From: an uncultured Bacteroidales bacterium
Lineage (GTDB): Bacteria > Bacteroidota > Bacteroidia > Bacteroidales > UBA932
Length of the DNA stretch: 64,000 nucleotides
Direction: 5' to 3'
Assembly (NCBI GenBank): GCA_934667175.1
Contig: CAKULN010000003.1
Span: 1 to 64,000 of the forward strand
A model generated the notes under the pieces. The model ran no database searches. It was not told where the DNA came from and worked only from the letters and a program-made list of their open reading frames with translations. Shown one piece after another: positions 57,433 through 64,000 of this stretch (the first letter of the stretch is position 1; each line of letters opens with the position of its first letter). A program made the translations under genes and the position numbers.

Positions 57433-59349
57433 ATGAAAAAGATAACAGTTCTGATCTTCATCCTGATAGGTGTCGCGCTGAACGCGCGGACCCCTGTCCT
57501 CATACACTCTCACAATGATTATTGCCGAAGGGTTCCTTTCTGGCAGGCATATTCACAAGGAGTCTATTCCATTGAAGCCGATGTCTTCCTCAAGGACGGG
57601 GCTCTTCTTGTCGGACACGAGACAGAAGATCTGAAGCCGGACATGACATTCGAGGAGTTGTATGTAAAGCCGATATTGACCGTATATTCCAGAAACGGCG
57701 GGAAACCTTACTACGGGCATGAAGGATTGCAATTGATGATAGAGTTGAAGTCAGAGACAGTTCCCACCTTGTCTGCGGTCACCGACCTTCTGTCTAAATT
57801 CCCGGAGGTATTCAATCCTGATGTCAACGTCGATGCCGTGAGGGTTGTCATAACCGGTAGGACTCCCGATCCGGAGCGATTCGCCGACTGGCCGTCCTTT
57901 ATAAATTTCGATGGGGACATCGATGAGACCTACACCGCCGAAGAACTCGAACGAGTCCCTCTGTTCAGCGTTGACTTCCAGCGGTTCAGTTCATGGAACG
58001 GGAAAGGATCGATTATCGATGCCGAAGAAAGCCGGCTGCGGGAAGTCATTGACAGAGTACATGAAATGGGAAAGGACGTACGGTTCTGGGGCGCTCCGGA
58101 AGGAATCACACCATATTATGTCTTTCTGAACATGGGGATAGACTATGTCAACACCGACCACCCGGAAGCCTGTGCCGCGTTTTTCAATGACTTTTCCAAC
58201 AAGAATTTCCGCATCGGAGACAAGTCTTCTCCGGCATCCGGTGTGACCGGCACAAAAAAGCTTGACCGGACCACACGCGACTTCAGTGGTTTCAAGAACG
58301 AGAGACTTACCCTGTCCGAAAGGATTCCGGTCTACGAGCCGACATTCAGGTCCGATGACAAAAACATCAGGATTGACAATGTGATATTCCTCATCGGCGA
58401 CGGAATGGGGTTGAATCAAATCACAGCAGCCGAATATGCCAACAACGGACTAAGCCTCCTGGCTCTCAAAAGCATCGGCCTACAAATCAACAACTCGAAG
58501 GACGAGTTCACCACAGACTCAGCGGCGGCGGGAAGCGCCTTGGCCACCGGCGAGAGCCATTCCAACAGACACATCTCCTCAAGTGACAATGGCGAAGAAT
58601 ATCCATCCCTGAGCGACTGGTTCCACGAAAAAGGCAAATCGACCGGAATCGTAACCTTGGGGAACATCGCCGACGCGACTCCCGCGGCTTTCTATGGACA
58701 TTGTGTGGAACGGGACAGCTCTGACATCCTGACAAGGTTTCTTTTGGACGGGCGACTTGACCTTCTATGCGGAAGCGGAACAAAAGATTTTACCAGACGA
58801 AAGGACGGAATCGACATGATCGGGGAACTCGGGAAGAAGTATTCCTTCATTCAGGAAATCGAGAGGATCAACGAACATCCGGGCAAAGTGATCTGCATTG
58901 ACGAGCGCATGGAAGACGCGGCGGAAGAGTCAAATCTTACACTCCTTGCCAAAGCCACTTCCGAGGCTATAGAGAAACTTACCCGACAGAGCGGGAAAGG
59001 CTTCTTCCTGATGGTCGAAGGTGCGAAAATCGACTATGCGGGACATTCAAAATGCCTTCCCGGCTCTGTCCTTGAAACGCTCAGCTTCGATCTGGCCGTG
59101 GCCGAAGCCCTCAGGTTCGCCGACAAAGACGGGCACACTTTGGTTGTCGTGACAGCCGACCATGAAACCGGAGGCCTTACGCTTCTTGACGGAGACAGGG
59201 ACAGCGGCCGCATAATGGGTGTCTATGTCACGGATGACCATACTCCAGCCATGCTTCCTGTCTTCGCCTATGGTCCGCACTCCTCCAAATTCAACGGAAC
59301 GTTCAAAAACACAGAAATAGCCCGAACCATAAAATCAATTGTGAAATGA
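57433..59349 (+). CDS. Fusion of AIM6/PI-PLC-like phosphodiesterase and alkaline phosphatase
   Basis: 638 residues. Signal peptide (about 1-18). Residues about 22-255 resemble AIM6, a GDPD/PI-PLC-like barrel: VLIHSHNDYCRRVPFWQAYS, YSIEADVFLKDG and LLVGHETEDL supply the HND, E-D and H catalytic positions. Residues about 315-638 are a complete alkaline phosphatase: VIFLIGDGMGLNQITAAEY (metal Asp), TTDSAAAGSALATGES (nucleophile Ser363), VEGAKIDYAGHSKC and VVVTADHETGGLTLL. Two successive steps, opening a phosphodiester and removing the resulting monoester, are thus joined in one chain. It overlaps the next gene by four bases. Domain assignments are by motif; activity is inferred. Confidence 0.87.
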   Translation: MKKITVLIFILIGVALNARTPVLIHSHNDYCRRVPFWQAYSQGVYSIEADVFLKDGALLVGHETEDLKPDMTFEELYVKPILTVYSRNGGKPYYGHEGLQLMIELKSETVPTLSAVTDLLSKFPEVFNPDVNVDAVRVVITGRTPDPERFADWPSFINFDGDIDETYTAEELERVPLFSVDFQRFSSWNGKGSIIDAEESRLREVIDRVHEMGKDVRFWGAPEGITPYYVFLNMGIDYVNTDHPEACAAFFNDFSNKNFRIGDKSSPASGVTGTKKLDRTTRDFSGFKNERLTLSERIPVYEPTFRSDDKNIRIDNVIFLIGDGMGLNQITAAEYANNGLSLLALKSIGLQINNSKDEFTTDSAAAGSALATGESHSNRHISSSDNGEEYPSLSDWFHEKGKSTGIVTLGNIADATPAAFYGHCVERDSSDILTRFLLDGRLDLLCGSGTKDFTRRKDGIDMIGELGKKYSFIQEIERINEHPGKVICIDERMEDAAEESNLTLLAKATSEAIEKLTRQSGKGFFLMVEGAKIDYAGHSKCLPGSVLETLSFDLAVAEALRFADKDGHTLVVVTADHETGGLTLLDGDRDSGRIMGVYVTDDHTPAMLPVFAYGPHSSKFNGTFKNTEIARTIKSIVK

Positions 59350-60962
59350 AATTGAAGCAGACTCTCATCACGGTATCGGCGTCATTATTCGCCATCATAG
59401 CCATGCCGGCCCAAGACCTCAAATCCGGGCCGTACAAGCTGCCATACAAGAACACATACGTGAAGAACGTCTTTGTGGCCGAAAATGAGTTCCGTACCGC
59501 CAAGCCTCAAAAAATTCAACCGGAGAGTTTCAAACAAGCCGTAAATATCCTGCCGGAGCCGTTCTGGGATGGGCACGAGGACGAAATCAGAATGTATTGG
59601 GACGCATGGAAGACCGCCATCGGCAACATCAAGCAACCGGCGGAGGGTTCCGGTTTTGTCTCCCCGTATCTGGATGTGGCCTACAACGGAAACATATTCA
59701 TGTGGGACACCTCTTTCATGATGCTGTTCGCCAGATATGGCTACCGTTACTTCCCTTTCCTGAAATCCTTCGATAACTTCTACGCCAAACAGCACCAGGA
59801 CGGATTCATCTGCAGGGAGATCCGGGCGGATGGCTCTGATTGCTTTGAAAGGTACGACCCCACTTCCACGGGACCCAACCTGCTGCCGTGGGTGGAACTG
59901 GAGTACTACAGACAATTCGGGGACATCGATCGCCTGCACAAGGTATTCCCCGCTCTCTGCGCCTATGCCAGATGGTGGAAACTAAACAGAACCTGGAAAG
60001 ACGGAACCTACTGGTCCAGCGGATGGGGAACAGGAATGGACAACATGCCGAGAGTCAGAAGCGGGTACAACCCTATCTTCTCGAACGGGAATATGGTCTG
60101 GCTGGACACAAACCTTCAGCAATACCTTGTCAATGACTGTCTTTTGAAAATCGGGTTCTTCATAGAACGCTGGCAGGAGATAGAGGATCTCGAAGACGAG
60201 ATGAAACATCTCAAGAAATATGTCAATGACAACCTCTGGTCGGATAAAGACAGATTCTTGCATGACCAATATGATGACGGCACCCTTTGCCCGACAAAAG
60301 GAATAGGCGCGTTCTGGGCTCTTCAGACCGACATTCTTGACAAAGACCGGATCGACAGGATGGTCAGCCACCTTATGGACAGCGCCGAATTCAATCGTCC
60401 ACACCGCGTCCCGTCCCTCTCCGCGGATCATCCGAAATACAATCCTCTCGGGCGCTATTGGCAAGGTGGTGTCTGGCCAGGCACAAATTATATGGTGATC
60501 GACGGGCTTTGGAAAAACGGCTACCATGACCTTGCGGACGAAATCGCGGACAATCACTATCAGTCGGTTCTGGAAGTATGGAAAAACACAGGCACTTTCT
60601 GGGAATATTACGCCCCCGAATCAATTGAGCCGGGATTTATGGCCCGCAAGGATTTTGTCGGATGGACAGGCCTGCCGCCGATCGCTGTCTTTATTGAATA
60701 TATTCTTGGCATAAAATCAGACTATTCAGAGAATACTGTGACCTGGGACATCCGCCACACTGAGGCGCACGGTATCTCAAGGTACCCTTTTGGTCCGGAA
60801 GGGACAATCGGGCTGAAGGTGGCAAAAAGATCTTCCGGATCAGAACTCCCGGAAGTGACCGTCATCACCGACATTCCGTTCAATCTCGTCGTACGCTATG
60901 GCAACAATCTCATCATCAAGGCACATGTCGAGAAATCCGGGAAAGTCAAGTTCAATTCGTAA
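59346..60962 (+). CDS. GH63/GH37-like (alpha/alpha)6-barrel glycoside hydrolase
   Basis: 538 residues. Signal peptide ending MPAQ. Motifs of the trehalase/MGH1/GH63 clan: FWDGHEDEIRMYWDAWKTAI, NGNIFMWDTSFMMLFARYGY (acidic catalytic pair region), SGWGTGMDNMPR (general acid Asp region), GRYWQGGVWPGTNYMVIDGL, and FWEYYAPESIEPG (Glu region). Enzymes of this clan hydrolyse alpha-linked glucose, mannose or mannosylglycerate. It overlaps the phosphatase gene by four bases. Substrate unknown, likely an alpha-linked sugar of the same glycan. Confidence 0.82.
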   Translation: MKLKQTLITVSASLFAIIAMPAQDLKSGPYKLPYKNTYVKNVFVAENEFRTAKPQKIQPESFKQAVNILPEPFWDGHEDEIRMYWDAWKTAIGNIKQPAEGSGFVSPYLDVAYNGNIFMWDTSFMMLFARYGYRYFPFLKSFDNFYAKQHQDGFICREIRADGSDCFERYDPTSTGPNLLPWVELEYYRQFGDIDRLHKVFPALCAYARWWKLNRTWKDGTYWSSGWGTGMDNMPRVRSGYNPIFSNGNMVWLDTNLQQYLVNDCLLKIGFFIERWQEIEDLEDEMKHLKKYVNDNLWSDKDRFLHDQYDDGTLCPTKGIGAFWALQTDILDKDRIDRMVSHLMDSAEFNRPHRVPSLSADHPKYNPLGRYWQGGVWPGTNYMVIDGLWKNGYHDLADEIADNHYQSVLEVWKNTGTFWEYYAPESIEPGFMARKDFVGWTGLPPIAVFIEYILGIKSDYSENTVTWDIRHTEAHGISRYPFGPEGTIGLKVAKRSSGSELPEVTVITDIPFNLVVRYGNNLIIKAHVEKSGKVKFNS

Positions 60963-60997
60963 AACATGATAACATTAAAACAATAACACACAAATCC

Positions 60998-62035
60998 ATG
61001 AACAGGACAACGTTTTTACTTTTGATCATCACTGTCTCTTCGGCTCTCTGCCTGACTTGTCCCGCGGCACACTCAACCAACAGAGAACAGGGAAAAGGTC
61101 TCAGCCTTAGATTCAACAAAGACAAGACCTTCAAGGTGATGCAGTTCACAGACCTTCATCTTGGCGCCAACAATGAATACGAGGAAAAAGAGTCCGTCAA
61201 GACAATCGCACGTGTGGATAAGATCGTCAAATCAGAAGCGCCTGATGTCATTATCCTCACCGGCGACAACGTCACCGAGACTCCCGCGAAGCCGATGTGG
61301 GACCTGCTGCTTTCCAAACTGAATGACCTTAAGACTCCGTTTGTCTTGTTGTTCGGGAACCACGATGCGGAACAGGACCTCTCAAGGGAAGAAATGTCGC
61401 GCATGGTCGTGGCGAACAGATATTCATTGAACACTCTCAATGAAAAAGGTGAGCTTGCGGATCTTGATATTCCAGTGCTCGGCAGCGACGGCAGGAAAGT
61501 AGAGGCGGCCCTGTATTGCCTTGATTCCCATGACTATTCCACTCTTGAGGGAATAGATGGCTACGGATGGTTCACCCAAAAACAGATAGACTGGATGAGA
61601 GAGCGGTGTTTGAAACGGACCGAGGAGAATGATGGCAAGCACTTACTCTCACTTGCATATTTCCACATTCCTCTTGTAGAGTGCGGAACATCGATCCGTC
61701 ATCATGGAAACTCACGCGTGGGGATCAGAGGCGAAAACGAATGTCCCGGGGTGCTGAACACGGGGATGTTCGCGGCCATGGTAGAGACCGGCAATGTTCT
61801 CGGTGTTTTTTCAGGACACGATCATGACAATGATTATCTGGTCGGAGAGCAGGGAATCGCAATCGGTTATGGCCGCTTCTCCGGAAGTTGCAACACCTAT
61901 ACCCACTTGCGTCCGGGTGCCCGCATAGTGATTCTGGAAGAAGGCAAACGAATTTTCAAAACCTACATCAGAGAGGAGGAAAGATGTGACGACATTGTGT
62001 ACTTTCAAGACAACAAGTTCCTTGAGGAAGAGTGA
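60998..62035 (+). CDS. Secreted metallophosphoesterase (purple acid phosphatase-like)
   Basis: 345 residues. Signal peptide (LLLIITVSSALCLTCPAAHS). Calcineurin-like motifs in order: VMQFTDLHLGAN (DxH), VIILTGDNVTE (GDN), LLFGNHDAE (GNHD), FHIPLVE (H) and FSGHDHDNDY (GHDH). All metal ligands are present. Resembles the DCR2 / Bacteroidetes PUL phosphatase class. It presumably removes phosphate from the oligosaccharide or from a by-product. Third phosphate-acting domain in this operon. Confidence 0.88.
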   Translation: MNRTTFLLLIITVSSALCLTCPAAHSTNREQGKGLSLRFNKDKTFKVMQFTDLHLGANNEYEEKESVKTIARVDKIVKSEAPDVIILTGDNVTETPAKPMWDLLLSKLNDLKTPFVLLFGNHDAEQDLSREEMSRMVVANRYSLNTLNEKGELADLDIPVLGSDGRKVEAALYCLDSHDYSTLEGIDGYGWFTQKQIDWMRERCLKRTEENDGKHLLSLAYFHIPLVECGTSIRHHGNSRVGIRGENECPGVLNTGMFAAMVETGNVLGVFSGHDHDNDYLVGEQGIAIGYGRFSGSCNTYTHLRPGARIVILEEGKRIFKTYIREEERCDDIVYFQDNKFLEEE

Positions 62036-62077
62036 TTACTAAACGCCACATCCAACAATTAATTTAAGAGAACAGTC

Positions 62078-62926
62078 ATGAACATCGCCGTTGATTTGGG
62101 AGGGACCAACATCAGAGCAGGAATTGTCGAGGGTGGAAAGATCTTACAGATAACTTCGGAACCCACGATGTCGGATGGCAGCGAAGACAGTGTAGTGCGG
62201 CAGATTTGCAGGATACTTTCTCCGTTTGTCACCGAATGTGACGGAGCCATCGGGATAGGAGTCCCTGGCTTGGTGGATCCCGAGAGTGGGATCGTGCGCG
62301 ACGTCGTGGCCATTCCATCGTGGAAGGAAGTGCCGCTGAAATCAATTCTGGAAAAACATTTCTCCAGAAAAGTAAGTGTCAATAATGACTGCAATTGCTT
62401 CGCGATGGGAGAGTCCCGTTACGGCAAAGCGGTCGGATATTCAAAATCTGTGTTCATAACCCTTGGAACAGGAGTCGGATGCAGCCTTGTCATAGATGGC
62501 AAGATTTACGAAGGGGCGAATCTCGGAGCCGGCGAGATCGGGAACATTCCTTACCTGGACAAGGATTATGAGTTCTACTGTTCCAGCAGGTTTTTCGAAT
62601 CAAAAGGATCTTCAGGCAAAGAATTGTTTGAGAAAGCGGAAGATGGTTGCGGGGAGGCTCTCCTGATCTGGGAAGAATTCGGCCGGAACATCGGTCAGCT
62701 TGTTTCGCTGGTATGTTACACTTATGACCCCGAAATCATCGTGATGGGAGGGAGCATCGCCAACGCTTTCGGATATTTCGAACATGAAATGCACCGGAAT
62801 CTTAAGGAATGTTTTCTCTACCCTAATTCCCTGTCCCGTTTGAAGATAACGACATCGGACCACAAGGATATGGGACTGATCGGAGCCGCCGTACTTGCGG
62901 ATTTACATAATTATTACACAATATAA
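62078..62926 (+). CDS. ROK-family sugar kinase lacking the zinc motif
   Basis: 282 residues. IAVDLGGTNIRAGIVEGG (phosphate-1 loop), IGIGVPGLVDPESGIV, VNNDCNCFAMGESRYGKA (catalytic Asp), ITLGTGVGCSLVIDGKIY (phosphate-2) and GAGEIGNIPY are ROK signatures. The usual CxCGxxGCxE zinc site that should follow is replaced by YLDKDYEFYCSSRFFESKGS. Cytoplasmic. It probably phosphorylates the sugar released by the operon, such as mannose, glucose or N-acetylmannosamine. Confidence 0.87.
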   Translation: MNIAVDLGGTNIRAGIVEGGKILQITSEPTMSDGSEDSVVRQICRILSPFVTECDGAIGIGVPGLVDPESGIVRDVVAIPSWKEVPLKSILEKHFSRKVSVNNDCNCFAMGESRYGKAVGYSKSVFITLGTGVGCSLVIDGKIYEGANLGAGEIGNIPYLDKDYEFYCSSRFFESKGSSGKELFEKAEDGCGEALLIWEEFGRNIGQLVSLVCYTYDPEIIVMGGSIANAFGYFEHEMHRNLKECFLYPNSLSRLKITTSDHKDMGLIGAAVLADLHNYYTI

Positions 62927-62955
62927 CGTGTTGAACCAATTAAAATTAATTTCTG

Positions 62956-64000
62956 ATGGGAATGAAACAACTAATCTCGGGAACAGGCCATAAATTGGCC
63001 CGCATCCTTCTCATGAGCATTCTAACACTGGCGTTCGTCCTGCCGGCCTCGGCTCAAGGCAAGATCACCGTTACTGGTAGAGTGGTTGATTCCGACAACC
63101 TCCCGGTTATCGGAGCCGCTATCGTCGTCAAGGGAACCAGCGACGGCGTCGCTGTCGACCATGACGGGAACTATTCCATCACTGTGGACAAAAACGCCAC
63201 ACTGGTTGTATCCTCGCTTGGCCATCAAGAGCAAGTCATCAATGTGGCGGGGAGAACAAACATCAACATTATCCTGGCCGCAGACACCTTGACCTTGGAA
63301 GATGCCATAGCGGTCGGTTATGGAGCCCAGACACGCAGACAGGACCTATCCGCCTCGGTCGGTGTCATCAAATCCGTCGACAAACTGACAACACGTCCTG
63401 TGGCCTCTACCCAGGAGATGCTTCAAGGACAGATCGCCGGTGTCACGGTGACTTCGGACGGAGGAGACCCGACATCATCTCCAAACATTGTCATCCGAGG
63501 CCAAGGTTCGCGCAATGGAGACAGCGTGCTCTGGGTTGTGGACGGCGTCCCGGGAGCTCCGATCGTGTCCACCAATGACATAGAAAGCATCGTTGTCCTT
63601 AAGGACGCCGCTTCCGCCGCGATCTATGGAGCGACATCCGGAGCCGGTGGTGTCATTCTTGTCACGACCAAGAAAGCCAAGGCAGGAGCGCCGAGCGTAA
63701 GTTATGACGGAATCTACGGCGTTCGTCAGGCGACTAACCTCATCAAGCCTTTGAACGCGGAACAGGAAATCCAGATGAGAACCATCTCTTATAAAAACGC
63801 CGGCCTCGACCTTCCTGACGGTTGGGATGTCTCCAAAAATCCTTGGATCGGCGAGACCCGGACGAACTGGATGGACGAGATATTCCGTCCTGGATTCTAC
63901 AACCGCCACAATGTGGCCGTGAACATGGGCACCGAGAAATTTCAAAACCGCATCTCGTTTTCCTACGAGGACAACAATGGTGTGCTCATCTCCACTTTCA
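62956..64000 (+). CDS. SusC/RagA-type TonB-linked receptor, partial (runs off the edge)
   Basis: 348 codons are visible from ATG 62956 (ATG 62962 is also in frame); the gene continues past 64000. Signal peptide ending PASAQG; carboxypeptidase-like domain (VTGRVVDSDNLPVIGAAIVV); TonB-box-like SLTLEDAIAVGYG region; plug domain with SVLWVVDGVPGAPIVSTNDI, LKDAASAAIYGATSGAGGVI and the SusC-type run LVTTKKAKAG. It should take up the glycan released by the hydrolases encoded upstream; a susD gene is expected just beyond the edge. Confidence 0.93.
   Translation, partial: MGMKQLISGTGHKLARILLMSILTLAFVLPASAQGKITVTGRVVDSDNLPVIGAAIVVKGTSDGVAVDHDGNYSITVDKNATLVVSSLGHQEQVINVAGRTNINIILAADTLTLEDAIAVGYGAQTRRQDLSASVGVIKSVDKLTTRPVASTQEMLQGQIAGVTVTSDGGDPTSSPNIVIRGQGSRNGDSVLWVVDGVPGAPIVSTNDIESIVVLKDAASAAIYGATSGAGGVILVTTKKAKAGAPSVSYDGIYGVRQATNLIKPLNAEQEIQMRTISYKNAGLDLPDGWDVSKNPWIGETRTNWMDEIFRPGFYNRHNVAVNMGTEKFQNRISFSYEDNNGVLISTF

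Overview
The window looks like chromosome of a carbohydrate-degrading member of the Bacteroidota, most likely Bacteroidales. The signs are fimbrillin-type lipoproteins, a SusC-type receptor at the right edge, many glycoside hydrolases (two GH92, GH31, GH3, GH28, GH106, a GH63/GH37-like enzyme), BACON and DUF5689 lipoproteins, and promoters of the Bacteroidetes type (TTTG, about 19 bases, TAnnTTTG). Codon use is moderately GC-rich. The genus cannot be set from the sequence alone.

Layout. 1-600: dispersed repeats, a possible small RNA and a 51-residue CxxC protein. 656-8780 (minus): five tightly packed fimbrillin-family lipoprotein genes, three with large adhesive heads (leucine-rich or GLUG repeats). 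9113-18594 (minus): an outer-membrane barrel, a tricorn-like S41 protease, an ATPase, an M3 peptidase and an ATPase-nuclease. 18747-27381 (minus): a secreted-nuclease locus made of a DUF5689 lipoprotein, a TonB-dependent receptor, an EEP-family nuclease/phosphatase, a DRGH endonuclease and a BACON/OB-fold lipoprotein. It reads as a system for capturing and degrading extracellular nucleic acid. 27456-29565: a 1.9-kb accessory unit (DUF3800 protein, amidase remnant, MNT nucleotidyltransferase) between 208-base direct repeats. 29565-31730: an ATPase, palindromic arrays and exonuclease III. 31904-42501: GH92, a dead ATPase, a MITE, GH31, GH3, an ATPase and a barrel. 42788-49279 (minus): a pectin/rhamnose-type hydrolase operon. 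49293-52930: envelope transport and an adenosine-kinase-like gene set. 53282-53355: tRNA-Arg(TCT). 53542-54816: an Omp85-like barrel. 54855-55091: a second MITE. 55262-64000 (plus): a polysaccharide-utilisation-like operon with GH92 mannosidase, a phosphodiesterase-alkaline phosphatase fusion, a GH63/GH37-like hydrolase, a metallophosphoesterase, a ROK kinase and the start of a SusC receptor. Its content suggests a phosphorylated mannose-type glycan.

Three kinds of non-gene signal run through the window. A hairpin repeat with GGTCACT/AGTGACC ends sits in most gaps and has also entered coding regions in frame, usually just behind signal peptides. The hexamer GAATAT/ATATTC is far too common and overrides codon preference in more than one reading frame. 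Several ATPase genes have private arrays of short repeats or palindromes at their 5' sides. The best candidates for something undescribed are the phosphoglycan locus, the nuclease/receptor locus, the 1.9-kb repeat-bounded unit and the GAATAT signal.
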